Of a DNA stretch of 64,000 bases, positions 24,970-46,800 are shown one piece after another. The number at the start of each line of letters is the position of its first letter. Position 1 is the first letter of the stretch. The notes below the pieces were generated by a model, which did not search any database, was not told where the DNA came from, and saw only the letters and a program-made list of their open reading frames with translations. The position numbers were made by a program, and so were the translations under genes. The stretch is from assembly GCF_024713975.1 (NCBI RefSeq), contig NC_091098.1, forward strand, positions 21,707,316-21,771,315. Direction: 5' to 3'. The DNA comes from Paralichthys olivaceus (lineage: Eukaryota > Chordata > Actinopteri > Pleuronectiformes > Paralichthyidae).

Positions 24970-27387
24970 ATGGGGAGTCCAGGTTGTGAGCACACGGGCT
25001 GCAGCACACGCTCGCCTGTCTACATCACTCACCCCCACACTAACCCCAGGGTGGCCTGGCTGGACGAGGCCGAGGACATCAAACCGCCCCGCAGTTTGCT
25101 GGGGCTTCCTGAGCTCAGCTGGCCTGGGGTGTACCTCCCCTGCTACGACCGATTAGTCATAGAGGAGAACCCCTGGGTGCTGGGGATGACAGAGGCCTCC
25201 ACTCCTGCCGCTCCCTCCTGCAGGACTCTGGAGCAAAGCCCACCTGCCCCCGGCCAGGCCCACGCTTCCTCCCCTGAAGCGGAAGGTCAGGTGGAGGAGC
25301 GCTGCCTGGAGCAAGTCCAAACCATGGTGGTGGGAGAGGTGCTGAAAGATGTCGACACGGCCTGCAAGCTGCTCAACATCGCACCAGGTAAAACTGGACA
25401 CAGCAGGTAGAACTCAACACAGCAGTTAAAACACAACATTCCAGTTAAAACACAACACTCCAGTAAAAACACAACACTCCAGTTAAAACACAACACTCCA
25501 GTAAAAACACAACACTCCAGTTAAAACACAAAACTCCAGTTTAACGCAACACTCCAGTTAAAACACAACACTCCAGTTAAAACACAACCCTGCAGTTAAA
25601 ACACAACACAGCAGGTTGTTTGCAGAAGATTTAATCAAAATAATTCTACTTTTTGAAGCCTCCATTTGTTTCTTTGCTCTGACAGTGACACTGAACTGAG
25701 GCACTGCCCACATTGTGCAAACTCACATGTTGACACAGGATCATCTTCACTTCTCATGAGCAGAGTAGTCATCAAGAGCCTGAACATCACACACTGTACG
25801 CCTGATTATTTGCTTTTGTTGCAGCGTTTTTTCTTTACTTAAAGCACGATACATGTAGCATATAGGCTGACACATTCATAATGCAGCCATGTTTAAGTTA
25901 GCTAGACTTTAGCTGGCTGTTAAATTCCAACATATTTCCAACTCTGACTTGTTTTCAGCATCGGGTATCCAAGCTGAACATGTGGGGAGTTGTGTGACCT
26001 AAAACAAATCGTCTCTTTGTGTTGTCCTCTACAGACCCGTTGGACTGGAGCTGCATGCATGTTCAGAAGTGGCTGCTCTGGACAGAGCACCTGTACAGGC
26101 TGCAGCAGGTCAGCACCATGTTTCAGGAGCTGACCGGGAGGGATCTGTGCTCCATGACCGAAGCAGACTTCAGACAACGCTCTCTGCAGTTTGGAGACGT
26201 GCTGTACGCCCATCTGGACATCTGGAGATCTGGTGAGAGGGACACTGGAAAATGGAAATGCATGAACTCTACTGTAATGTTAGCAGCTTGTTTGCTAATC
26301 CGCTACTGAATTTTGCTATTATTTTTGTTTGTTTCCTTAGCGGCTGCAATGAAGGAGCGCTGCCCACCAGAAGAGAGCAAGTCTGGTGAGTTTTGGGTGC
26401 AGATTCAAGAAGCTGCAGTGATATGTGACAAAACATCGTTCAGGTATTAATGCGTCATGTGGTTTCTGAATGTCAGTAGCGGACGAGGGTTCCTGGTCAG
26501 AGGTGATGTGTAACTACCCCAGTCAGCCCATCCACTTGTGGCAGTTCCTCCAAGAGCTGCTCCTCAAACCACATAACTACAGCCGCTGCATCCGCTGGAT
26601 CAACAAAGAGAAAGGTAACAGTTCCAGATCCGATATTTGCCTAATGTTGACATAGTATCCGAAGTTAGTCAAATGCATTTAAAGGGATAGTTCACCCAAC
26701 AATGAGAATTCACTCATTTTCTACTCACCACTATGCCTATGGAGGGGTGTAGGAAGTGTTTGAGTTGACAAAACACTCTTGGAGTCTCAGGGGTAAACAG
26801 TGTTGCAGCTAAATCCAATGCAATTTAAGTAAATGGTGATATTCAAACGTAAAAAGAAACATAAAATACCTCCATACTGCTTCTGTGATGTCATCCAAGT
26901 GTCCGTAAGTCCAGACATTCACATTCTACTTCAAACATTTACGTTTTTAGCCGAAGTGTTTGTTCTCCACCTCTAGAGCCATGGTCCCATCAGACATTTA
27001 GGCTGAAAACATGGTGTACGATAATATGATTTAGTGATTAGGAGTTGTAGTTTTAAAGATTCAGTGTGTAGAATTTAGTTACCTCTAGTCGTAAAGTTGC
27101 ATGTTGCCACTGAATACCCCTCAACTATATATAAAGTATTATATAAAGGGTTCTCTCTCATGCATTTCAAAATCTAAACAAAATGAATTTTCTTTCCTCT
27201 GTCCACAGGAATATTTAAAATCGAGGACTCGGCTCACGTGGCCAGGCTGTGGGGCATCAGGAAAAACCGTCCGGCTATGAACTATGACAAACTGAGTCGC
27301 TCCATACGCCAGTACTATAAGAAGGGAATCATCCGGAAGCCCGACGTATCCCGCAGACTGGTCTACCAGTTCGTCAACCCTGTATGA
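24970..27387 (+). CDS. spdef: SAM pointed domain-containing ETS transcription factor
   Basis: Coding exons 24970-25387, 26035-26232, 26341-26385, 26477-26614 and 27209-27387 join in phase to 325 residues (human 335). The N-terminal 110 residues are Pro/Ser-rich. The pointed (SAM/PNT) domain spans residues about 125-205 ([39 protein letters not shown]). The ETS DNA-binding domain spans residues about 238-322 ([20 protein letters not shown], then [20 protein letters not shown] with the recognition-helix arginines). The protein is a nuclear factor that prefers GGAT cores. It drives goblet and secretory-cell programmes and acts in prostate and airway epithelium in mammals. The 45-bp third exon encodes a short linker. 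The ATG is the first in frame after an in-frame stop at 24965-24967. Confidence 0.97.
25400..25615 (+). repeat. 19-bp minisatellite in spdef intron 1
   Basis: About ten tandem copies of CAGTTAAAACACAACACTC, with small variants (CAGTAAAAAC, CAGTTTAACG). The array begins within about 15 bp of the exon 1 donor, and degenerate copies can be followed back to the donor itself. Confidence 0.9.
26679..27050 (+). repeat. Dispersed repeat, 'AAAGGGATAGTTCACCC' family, copy 2
   Basis: Starts TTAAAGGGATAGTTCACCCA at 26679. It shares ordered blocks with the 9345-9552 copy and continues further (CATCCAAGTGTCCGTAAG, GCCATGGTCCCATCAGACAT). It lies in spdef intron 4. Confidence 0.75.
27053..27128 (+). repeat. 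MITE fragment, 'AGGTCCAGTGTGTA' family
   Basis: TTAAAGATTCAGTGTGTAGA followed by the conserved AATTTAG, TTGCATGTTG and CTGAATACCCCTCA blocks. It is a left-end fragment abutting the preceding repeat in spdef intron 4. Confidence 0.7.
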
Positions 27388-27874
27388 TGGACGAGGATCA
27401 GCCGCTCAGACTGAGCTCATGGCCATCCAAAGATATGCTGGACATACAGTCGAATAACATGAACTCTGACGCTGTTTGAATTTGATGTTTCGTGTCACTT
27501 GTAAAGACTGCCTACAGAAACACGCACTCCTGCCTATGATAGTTTCACTCTACTTTACAGTTCTTAAAAGAAGTGGATTTACTTTTGTTTGTCTCTTTAT
27601 AGTCTTCAGCACTTGTGTCTCTTTGGTGCAATGTCCGGTTTCTCAAATGACCATTTTTCACCTGACAGTGGAAAAGAGCTTTTTCTCTTTCCTGCAGAGA
27701 GTCAGATGAAAAGACAGCGCACATGTTTGCGCTCTAAATACTGGAGGGAGCAGTTAACTTAACATCGATTCTGGAAGCCAATCTACAGCCAGATCTATCC
27801 AAAGGTAACTAGAATGGCCCTGAGTGGAGCACATAACTCCACCAAGGCCCAACACTCCCCTTTTTATACCACAT

Positions 27875-28125
27875 AGAAATGTACTAGATCTGCAACAAAC
27901 TGCACAATATTAGTACCCAAAACATGTCTGATTTTCTTTTGCATTAAGATCTGTGAATTATTTTCTGAGAAATTACAGAAAATGTTGCAAAAAAATCCAC
28001 CCTGTTCCAGATCTGCAGCAAAATTGAATGGGTTCTTCCTTGAACCATACAGCAACCTTCCGTTTTGTGGTAATCCGCCCAGTAGTTTTTTGTGATCCTG
28101 CTAACAGACAAACAAACATGGATTA
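27875..28125 (+). repeat. Dispersed fish repeat, 'GGGTTCTTCC...TAATCC...AGTAGTTTTT' family, copy 1
   Basis: Ordered blocks AATGGGTTCTTCCTTGAACC, GGTAATCCGCCCAGTAGTTT, then ATCCTGCTAACAGACAAACA match the 3' part of a common teleost repeat. A second copy lies at 42330-42480. Confidence 0.55.
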
Positions 28126-28189
28126 AAACATACCCTCCTACACAAAGCGTCCGTGAGCATACTTGTATTTATATGTTATACTCTATGCT

Positions 28190-28285
28190 CTTTGTGTAAT
28201 AAGAGGATTGTGTTTCCGCATGTCCGTTGCTCGTGCCAAGCTAAGCTAACTGGCTGCTGGCTCCAGTTACATATTTATTTATTCA
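28190..28285 (+). repeat. Dispersed fish repeat, 'AAGCTAAGCTAACTGGCTGCTGG' family, copy 1
   Basis: Contains CCAAGCTAAGCTAACTGGCT followed by GCTGGCTCCAGTTACATATT, the core of a common teleost repeat. Related remnants lie at 31785-31930 and 42175-42235. Confidence 0.55.
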
Positions 28286-28530
28286 TTCTGACAATTTTTA
28301 TCTTCTAATTAAACTTTTTATGGAGTTAGTGTAATTCTCAAAATGTCAAACTTTTCATTTAAAATCTCTTTGTTTTTTTAACAGACTTTTCCAATTAGTC
28401 CAGTAATTATTACACAGCAATGAAATACGTGGATATTTTATCAAACCTGCAGTGATTAATATTCCTATGCATTTCCTCCTTAGACTTTATGTTCAAGCTC
28501 TATAATAAAGAAATACATTATAACCTGGTG

Positions 28531-31095
28531 TTGTCCTTTTGAAAGAAGAAACGATAAATAGCCTGATAAAACACTGAAGCTCACACGTGCAGTCCATAAC
28601 AAAAAACACACGGACACTAACTTTTTCAACAAACTTGTTTCCCTTTCAAACCAATATCGCAATATTGACACCACCACAACAAATTCGATTTGGGTTTTTC
28701 ATCACTATCATCAATATTATCTGTGATCATAATCATTTTTATGCATATTTAAATGAACTTCTTGTTACATCAAGATGAACAGGCACTACACCAGTTAGGA
28801 GATAAAAGTACATCACTAACTATGAACATACATCTTCTAGACCGCTAATATAGGGTTTCCACAACGTGAGCTGCTGTCCCCTGTGTGCATAAGGAAGAGA
28901 TCATCAACATAAAAAAGCATTTACATGTACACCTTTTTACTGCCTCAACATGGTTAGGTCTCATTTTCAACTCAACACAGTTGTACAGTTACAATAGAAT
29001 ATAATCTTTAAATTACATCATCATATACAAATCTGACAGCGTGGGATAACGTCACGCTTTTATGATACACTGACAATTCCATTGCAATGAAATTCATACG
29101 ATATGGTTCCTATTACTTAATATGTTTTCCATTGCTGTTATTTAAATGAAACACATTTACATGTATAACACTACATTTTGTCTTAATAGTCAATCACTTG
29201 CATTTTTTTTTTTAAAACATTTTTTCTGTTACATTTACACAACTCATACACACTGGATGATGAAGATGTTTTCCCCCAAAATATTAACCTGGTCAGGTGG
29301 ATTATGTCTTTGAACTTGCATGTATTGTGTAAATTGTGTGTTTAATGAAGGTGTATTTGTGTGAATGTGTGTGTGTGTGTGTGTGCGTGTGTGTGCGCAT
29401 ATCAAGGATGTGGGACAGTTTGATGTAAGAAGTCCTTTTTGCTATGCTGGACAGCTGTTACTCTAAGACACAACTTGTGAGCTGGTGATGTGTTTCTCCT
29501 CATGTGTGTGACCCAAACCTGTCAAATCCTAAACACATCTGCTGACTGCTGTTGGTCTGCTGAAATTTTAAAACTCCAGGACAACTAAGTTAAAAAAGTG
29601 TCTCTCTTGTCTAATCAGAGATTTAGGTGCAACTTGTAGCAAGACGATGAACTAATCAGCATCTGATGAATGCCAATTCCTGTGATAAATCTTATTTCTC
29701 TGGAGCAAAGATTTTAAGAATGTAATGTGCTGTGTAAGCATCGTCTTACGTGCACTGCAGAACGGGTGATGAGCGTTTTCACTGTGTCGTTGCGTTGTGT
29801 TTTGCAGACAAATGAGGTTTGGGTGGACTGGGAGGCAGCTACAAGTTGATCCTCACTGAAGCGGTTTTTCTACGTGATATGTGAAGTTATTGCATGGAGA
29901 GAAAACAGATAGTTGATGGTACTGGGTCATTCTTTGGCTCAGCAGGGAAACAGGCCACATAACTAGTGCTTTTTGCTAGTTGGGGCTTTAACTGACAGTG
30001 GAGAGCCATGTTTAGACAACATGACCTCTTTCAAGCCCAAACACTAGTACATTCATGTCCTGTTGAAGAGGCTTCAATCTTCAGACAGCAGTCTGTAGCA
30101 CAGTAACACATTGACATGCCTCCATTGGCCCCTCTCTCTCGAAGAAGAAAAGTGCCTGGCACAGGCATTGGTCATAACCCTCCTCTCATACAACGGTGGC
30201 ACCTTTAAAGAAGATGTGATCCGGCTTCGCTCAGAGGGAAAGTATCACTCCTCTCTCCTGTTAGCAGTAAAGATGATTAAAGTGACTCCTGAATGAACCA
30301 AAAATGAGAGCTGCTGCAGAAACTGTGCATCATTTCCATGGATTGCATGAAGATGATATTGTTGAATGATTTGTGATGCTAAGAAAAAACAAATCAATGT
30401 CAAAAACAAAACATAGAATCAGTTCATCAACACGCTTCCTCACATGAAAACGGAAGCATGTGCATGTCCAGAAGCATGTGATGCTAAAAAAGTGACTCTC
30501 TGCATTTGTAGTTGAAGTGTTGCATCAGGTTGTAGCCCACACAAGGCTGCAGGATTCAGGGAATGCAAGTGGTTGCATAGCACATGCTGCTATGCAAGCT
30601 TAGAAACAGTTAAAAACACATAGCACTGCACACACCGGAAAAGAGGTTGGACCAAATCACAAAGAAAAACAGAAAAGAAAAAAAAAGAAAAACGGGATAC
30701 TGTCTGTGGTACTTTTAACACTACACAGCATTCCTGATGTAAGAATGACGACTGACCACACAGCATTAAAAATGCTACACAAAAATGGCATCACACTGTA
30801 TATACACAATGCAGGTGAGAGAAGCTCGTCTTTGTCAAATGGGTTTAACTGATTATATCTTCCCATTTTTCACGAGAGAACAGACTGCAGTGTACTGCAA
30901 GTTTAAATAAGCTGCATCATATGTTACATACAGCTATACAGAGAAGCAATGTGTTCCTGCACTGTGTGGATGTTATATCTGAGTGTGTATATACTGGAAT
31001 AACTGCTGCTCCTGTTTTTAAATGTGTAAGTCCACCCACCTCGAACGCTGGATAAAATATATAATACTGATATATTGTCTTTTACGTTACTAAGT
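28531..31095. other. Tail-to-tail interval between spdef and pacsin1
   Basis: No gene recognised. It contains a GT microsatellite (about 29368-29397) and AT-rich DNA. Part may be distal pacsin1 3' UTR; a minus-strand ATTAAA lies at about 29341-29346. Confidence 0.5.
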
Positions 31096-31096
31096 T

Positions 31097-31102
31097 TTTA
31101 TT
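31097..31102 (-). terminator. pacsin1: Candidate pacsin1 poly(A) signal
   Basis: AATAAA on the minus strand, 130 bp downstream of the pacsin1 stop. It would give a short 3' UTR. A longer neuronal form could use downstream signals. Confidence 0.4.
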
Positions 31103-31231
31103 TAGGCAAGACTGCTTGGCGCATCTGTTGGGCAAGGGATGTGTTGCTCTTAAGTCTCTGGCTATGTGCGGTGCAATCGGACGGGACAGTTCAAGCTGCC
31201 TCCAATGGCTTGTCCTTGTCCAATCACGGGA

Positions 31232-40051
<8,820 letters not shown>

Positions 40052-40071
<20 letters not shown>

Positions 40072-40138
40072 TTTGTTGGATGTGAAAAAGCACTCTAATG
40101 ACTAAACCTGTCCTCTGCAGCAGAGCTGGGTTCCTCAT
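40052..40138 (-). promoter_or_regulatory. pacsin1 uORF overlapping the start codon
   Basis: In the exon carrying the pacsin1 start (acceptor TCTCTTTCAG, exon begins at 40141), an AUG at 40138 opens a 28-codon frame. It is out of frame with pacsin1 and stops with TGA at 40054-40052, inside the pacsin1 coding sequence. Confidence 0.7.
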
Positions 40139-42174
40139 GCACTGAAAGAGACAGAGAGAAAGACGCTGTGAGACAGTAACTTAACACAAAGCAGTAGAGT
40201 GTGTTTGAACGCACATTGGAAGGAAAACATGGCCTCTGTGTTACACTTCACAGCAGCAGAGGGGTGATTTTCCCCGGGGCAACTGCAGGGGAATCTTTCA
40301 GAGTGAAGGTTTCTATTTGAGACGTTTATAATAATGGAATAAAAATAGTCTCCTCCACCAAGCATATAGCTCCCTGCCCTGAGGAATGAGCCGGAGCATC
40401 TTCTATGTGTGGTGTCCTAGAAACGACACCAGAGAGAGTGGAGCCTCACACAGCGCTGACCCGGAATCCTTCCACACTGCAAACCTGCGTCATTTTGAGA
40501 CCTTACATCTGAGAGCGAACGCTCGACAACACACACACACACACACACACAATAAACACATGCTACACATGCATCTTCATGAACTCCAGCAGCCCAGAAA
40601 CACACTTTACGTGTAAACACTAGAAGACAGAATAGAAACAGAGATCTACATGACTATTTTTACACCTCCCTGTGTCCTTTAATGATGCGGTTTAATCACC
40701 TCTTACTCCATAAAGCTGCAGAATACAGTTCCTGCAGGATTTCCTCGAGCATTTAGGGTGATTTATATTTATTTGTTTGACGTCTGGTCGATATCTTACC
40801 ACCAAGGTTAAAAGAGAAGAGACTGCTCGACGCTCTATTGGTATCGAACCCTTTTGAAGCCTAATCCATTTTGCTCACATGACTAATGCTTTTCCTTGAC
40901 AGAGAGGTCTTCATTGCACTGCAACATCCAAATATGACAATGCATTTTAGTGTCAGTGCCTAATAATAAGAGTAACAAGGGTTTGTTGATGACATTTCTG
41001 CTCTCACATGGTTTCTTAGTCGTTATAATTAAATATAGTTGATTGTGATCATTATCTAATTCAGCACATCGTCTCACAGTCATTCTTCATGTGCTCGCTC
41101 CAAATGAAATTTTGGTTTTGCACGCTACGTAGAGGTCAAAGCAGATGAACGATGATTCATGAGCCATTTTAGATGAAATGCTGAGTCAGCACTCTCCTGT
41201 CTGCAGCACCACCATGAATGTTTGGTTCAAATATTAACAGTGTCCTCGATAGTTCCTCCGTCAACCTCCCTCTGCAGTCAAGTGCAAATTAACTCCTACA
41301 ACATCCTTCATCCCTGGAATGAGTCACGAACAACGACTCCCTGTGTTCGGCTCAATTTGAACACGTCTGGCCTCACTTTTCTCTACAGCACAACAGTGTT
41401 ATTGTCCTTGTAAGATAAATAAAGAGAAACTAGGAGGTGAACCTGTGAGTGGAAAGCAGTTTTAACAGCAGCTCCTAAAACACGCTCCAATCAAAATGTT
41501 GTCTGAGGAACACATCAGTCAGTGCTTTCTGAGACGAGGTGTATTTTATCGAAGGCCTCGATGACTGTCAGCAACCTTCACACTAGTTGCCTGTGACAGT
41601 CATAATGGTTGCACTCTGCGCTGGATGTAAGACCAAAGCATGAGTTCATGATTTAACAATTTTCAAGTCAGTGTGGAAGTCCATTTGTGTCTTTCAGCTG
41701 CTCAGATCAGCAGCTAAGTGTTTTTCTGGTAATTCACATGAAAATGGGGACAACTGCTTAAACCAGTCGTGTACTGGGACACCAATACAAAGTTGACAAG
41801 CATTATATCGCACAGTTTCTGTCCTTCCATCCCTTCATTATCATCTTTTAAACTTTGTTGAATGGTTAATAGTGGATCTTTTAGACCTTCTACTAAATGT
41901 GTGACTTCACATGAGTTGGGACACACCCTCAGTAATCCCCTTCTTCAAAATAGGAACATGACCCCTTTCTGTAAATCCAACACCAAGGAGACATGGCAGC
42001 CACCACAACAGCCTGCTGTACAGACTAAAGAGCTGGATATGTAATCCATACCTCCACTGAATACAACTCATGACAATAAAGAAACAGTTACATCACTGAT
42101 CTGTGCTGTGAGGACAAGAACCTGTCAGGATTTCCTGATGACAAACAGTATATGTTTATATGAAGAACAGTTAG

Positions 42175-42480
42175 ACATTTTGGGAACTACACCTTCTTGC
42201 TGGGTGTTAGATTAGTAGAGTTACATCATTGTCAGGAGACATTTTCACTTGTTAGATATTAGCTCTCTACACATGACAGATTTTTCTCATAAAGCATTGT
42301 TGCTTCAGAAATTCACAAAAACGCCTGATCTCAAAATGTTCAACAAAAACAATCCTGGATCCGCCCCTGATCCAGATTTACACCAAAAGCTAAAAGGTTT
42401 GACCCTGAACTTCATACTTCCACTATGTTTAAGTCATCCATTGCTTTTTGTGTAACCCTGCTAACTAACAGACAAGTACA
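42175..42480 (+). repeat. Two abutting dispersed-repeat remnants
   Basis: At 42175-42235, AGTTAGACATTTTGGGAACT, TTCTTGC and GGGTGTTAGATTAG resemble the opposite end of the family seen at 28190 and 31785. At 42330-42480, TGATCCAGATTTACACCAAA, TTGACCCTGAACTTC and GTGTAACCCTGCTAAC match the family at 27875-28125. Confidence 0.5.
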
Positions 42481-45400
42481 AGAGGAACTTGTTCTACTAC
42501 TATGAGATCTAACAGTTTGCCTGAAGATGAAAATGCTTCCATCTGGGGTGGTCTTCTGAGGCCCCCTCACAGCAGAACTGTGATGCACCATAGACCCTGC
42601 CTTTGTGAAGATATTAACGAAGAATAGAAAGACACTTAGAGCTTTGACAACACTTGAATACTCATCTATCTGATACGTGTCATGCAGCTACACGGTAATG
42701 CAGCCCTAAAGTAGCATTTCTTAATCTCTGCAACAAATAAAGACCCATTGATCAAGCTACCAACCCATTATCCTGGTCATCCAATAAGCTTCAGCATCTG
42801 TGACTACGACACCTTATGACATCAAAGCCTGTTAAGCTGCGGCACAATGCCAGAATCCCATCTCACAACAACACATCCACTGTTTCCTCAGCCAGTGTTC
42901 CCACTTAAACCAACACCTGATGACATACGGAGAGCATTTGGAACAAAGTAAAACAATTCCAACAGCCAGGTCCATGAATTTTATCAAATAATCTCAATAT
43001 AAGACTGCAGCCAACCCATGTAGCATGTGCATGTGAGACAAAAGCTGGGGAACTGAAGAAGCTTTCAATTTCTAAATGGATTCTGACGTCCTGGTTAGTT
43101 TGTTCTTTCCTCTGACAGTGTGGACAGAAACCTCATCCGCTCTAGTTGACTATAGGTGATACAGCGGAAGGAGGATTCATCACAGAAATGTCACAGGTGG
43201 GCTGCACGGTGGGAGAGTTGAGTGTGTCTCATTAGAATGATAAGCGTTGGGGGCTGGGAGTGGTAAGTGTCCTGAAAAGGGGCTTATGCTGCAGTCATGG
43301 AGGTCAATCCACCTCCAAGACTATAGTGTTTCTAACATTAGCCTGCTCAGGCTATATGGGATAGAACAATGAAAACGATCTGTCTATAAATGCAAAGAAA
43401 CAGCAAAAATATTGCACACAGGTAAATAATCGTTCCTGTAAGAAACATAAATCCACTTCAGTTCAAAACCAACAACAACCCACTCTCTGACCGAAGCACC
43501 TGCTGCTGTCAAATCAATTGCTTTTGTAGTTCACAGTCAAATAGGAATCTGATGAAATAGCAGATGTTCTCACTTTTCTCTGAAGTTGACAAAGTATGTG
43601 AAAGACTAAACATTCTTCAGCAGGATCACTTACCACTGTTGGCTCCATCATTGCAAAAAAAAAAATTGTAATCAAACAACTCAGAGAAACGCAGACTCCT
43701 CGTGGACGTACGGTTGTTCTGTCCCAATATATATCTCTTCTTCACGGACTGTTCTCTGAAAGGTTATAGATGTGCTGCAAATTAGTTTTGCAGCTTTGAC
43801 CTCTGTGGCCAGAGCGAACCTAGAGAGGACGATAAGTCTGACCACACCAGCATGTCTCAGAGGCTGAGGGATAATCCTGCAGTGTGCCACTTGAATAGCT
43901 TTAGAGGGGGAGGGAAGAGGAGAAGTGGATAGGATGAAGAGAGACAGAGAGATAAAAAGTGGGACGAGGAATATGATATTGACATGAAACCATAATTAGC
44001 TATTTACTGACAGGATGGCACAACCGTGAGAAGCCGATACAGGAGCTTTAGGTTGTGTTTTCTAATCTTTATTTTATTTTTACACACATTATGAATTCAT
44101 GGTTGGCTGCAGGAGCTCACAGCAACATGACTCAACCCAATTCTGCAGGTACTTTATGAAGATGAATGTTCTTAAGTGAGTTAAAGAGAACTCCTTTTAC
44201 AAATGTTCATTACACAGTCAGCTGGTTTTAAAGCGCTGAATGGGAACCACAACAAACATGTAAGCTCGTTAGAGTAAGAAGATTTTAGAGAGATGAACTA
44301 ACTTTACTCCAGCACATTATTAAGCTCACTGTCTCCTGACTGACAGCAGCGTAAAGACTAAGCTGCTAAACAAACGCTCTCTAGAAACGTACAGTGATTG
44401 AAAAACAATAAATCTAATTTGGCTAGTTATCGGATGTTTCGATACAGTTGGTTTACGGTGACTTCTGGTTGTCCGGTGATTCTGTCAGATGAGAACAGTG
44501 TTTCCTCATCTTTTACTGACTGAGGATCAACGACGAGCAAAGAGAGAGACGGTGGGAGGCCTTCCATTGACATATGGCGAGAGACAGAGAGACAATGGGG
44601 GCAAGGAAGGGTGAGATGGAGGTGAGGGCAAAGAAGTTCTGGAAGAAGAAGCAGAATGTTCAGGATGCTGTGGTCAGACGTCCGGAAAGATCCTGAGTGG
44701 AACAGAGAGAGAGAGCCGAGGGGCCGGGACGGCAGCTGAACACATCAGGACAGAGATGTGATTCATCTCACGGTGCAGCACAATATAAGCGGGCTGGTTG
44801 GATGTTGCCAGGAGACAGAGCTGCCTTGTGCAGACTTCACACACACACACGCCATAACAGCCCAGGCCGTCATTAAGATGGCCATGTGACCATCGCTTTG
44901 GACAAGAGCAAGAAGCTTGAGTGACGCAGTGTCAGCTGTCACTCACACTCGTGGGACGTCCTCAAGTGAGCACCAACACTCACAAGAGAGAGAACCTGGT
45001 GGAGAGTCAATGAGTACTGAGGCAAAAAGGAAAGATGGAGATCAGGGGATAATAAAAAGATGCAGCGATCAGAGTTAAAGGAGAAATAGTGGAAGAGACT
45101 CTATGAGCGTGGAGGGTGATGGTGTTCATCAGCTGAACGTGTTGTGCTGTGAGCCCTCTTCTGTGCTTGCTGGGGCATAGAGGAGGAGAGTCAAATCTGA
45201 ACTGACGTGTTGATTCAGACGGGGAATCTGCAACAGAATTTATAAAAACAACCCCTCATACCCTCTCACATCTTCCTCAGCTCAGTGGCCTATAGCCACC
45301 AGAGCAGAGCCCCTGAGAGGTCGGTGTATGAAGAAACAATTCATTTGTTTAGAAACATCGTGGCAGAGAAGAGGACAAGCATCATAATCTGAAATAAAGA

Positions 45401-46655
45401 ATGTGCTACAGGTTTCCAGAATCAGGAAATGCTTTTTCTTTGAATCATCCTGCAACTAAGCTTGAGGCTGAGAGGCTCTGCATGGGCACTGTGGTGCTTT
45501 GATGCTGATGTTAGCTAACACAAGCCAATGTTTAGCAAGTGTCATGTTTGGCATGCTTACCATCTTGGTTCAGCATGTTAGCATGATGAAATATGCTGTT
45601 AGTTGTGTTTTGTCTCATAAAACCATATATAGAACCAAATAATAGAAAGTATATTTCAGTCTGAACCAAAATGGAGGACATACATCTGTGCCATATTGCT
45701 AATGCGGCAAAACAGTGTTAAAATAGAGTCTGAACGGCCTCTATCACGTGACAAGCTGGCTGTCATACACAAGCTGACGAGAGTGAGACTATAGCTTCAC
45801 AATAAGCTGAGATCAGTTCTCTCAGATGTGACTCTTACAGCCTGTATCACTAAAACGTCACTTTCAATCTGTCTCCCACATCAAACACACGAGACATTCT
45901 GTAAATAACTCAGCAGAGCAGCAAGTGATCCAACACATATTTCATTGATATGAGTTTATTGCAACAGCCAGATGCAGAACAATGTCCATGTGAGCAGACT
46001 AGCTGTGTGAGTGTGTGTTTGATTTCAAACACACAAGAGCAGGATGACTCAGCTATCTGATCACGAACGCCTCCAGAGGTTCTGGGTTGGGTCACTGCAG
46101 AAGGGTGGGGGGTAGTTTTTAATCAATATTAATTTTGTGTGGCTGTGTGAGTCAGCCAGGTGTGTTATTGCTCAACTCAAAACTGATCGGACGGTAATTC
46201 ATTATCAGTGGGATTAAAATGAGAAAAAAGACGCCGGTGTTATTCATTAATATCAGACGTCATTGACTTCTGGAGGGAAATATTCTCTCTCTCTTCCCCC
46301 ATCCCCACAGGGAGGTCAGAGGTCATGATCAGCCACAAGTCATAGGAAGCTGCAGAGCAGAGTGACTGCTGTCCGTCATGTGCAGCCCTTCAAACAGTTT
46401 CTACACAGGTTCAATCCTCAGAGTCTGGTTTGATAAAAGCACGATTCAGATTCACCAGAGATTTGATGTAATGGCACCATGAAAGAAATTGGTTCATACC
46501 AGCAAATAATCAATAAAAGAAATAAAAGATTTAATTAGAAAAGATGGTTTCTAAAGCACATTATCACATCTCATAGCTAAACTAACTAACCACAAAATGA
46601 ACAATAAAACAACTGATGAAATAAAATATGCGTCAAAATACAAAAGAATGAAACA

Positions 46656-46800
46656 GGGGCGTCCTGGTAATGAGGTGGTTGAGGTGTGTATCATGTAACT
46701 GCAAACTTTCTGGTTCAGTCTTTGTCACATGTTGTACCATCTCTCTATCTCTCTCTGGTCCCGTGTCTATATGCTGTTATACTATCAAATTAAAGAGTCA
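46656..46800 (+). repeat. tRNA-derived SINE remnant
   Basis: A decayed A-box region (TAATGAGGTGGTTGAGG) precedes a degenerate B-box (TGGTTCAGTCT). The characteristic tail follows: GTCACATGTTGTACCATCTC, then TCTCTCTCTGG, then a TATCAAATTAAAG end. This is the layout of a common teleost SINE. It is too decayed to be a tRNA gene. Confidence 0.6.

Larger units (their letters stand above)
27388..28530 (+). other. spdef: spdef 3' UTR (probable) with poly(A) signal
   Basis: AATAAA at 28504-28509 is followed by a G/T-rich stretch. This would give a 3' UTR of about 1.1 kb. Two repeat remnants lie inside it (27875-28125 and 28190-28280). Confidence 0.5.

Noticed and set aside
44520..44720. Purine-rich block in the pacsin1 5' intron as a possible regulatory or replication element
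   Set aside because: A GA-rich composition alone supports no specific function.
46656..46740. tRNA gene
   Set aside because: The B-box is degenerate, no acceptor stem can be formed, and the tail identifies a SINE.
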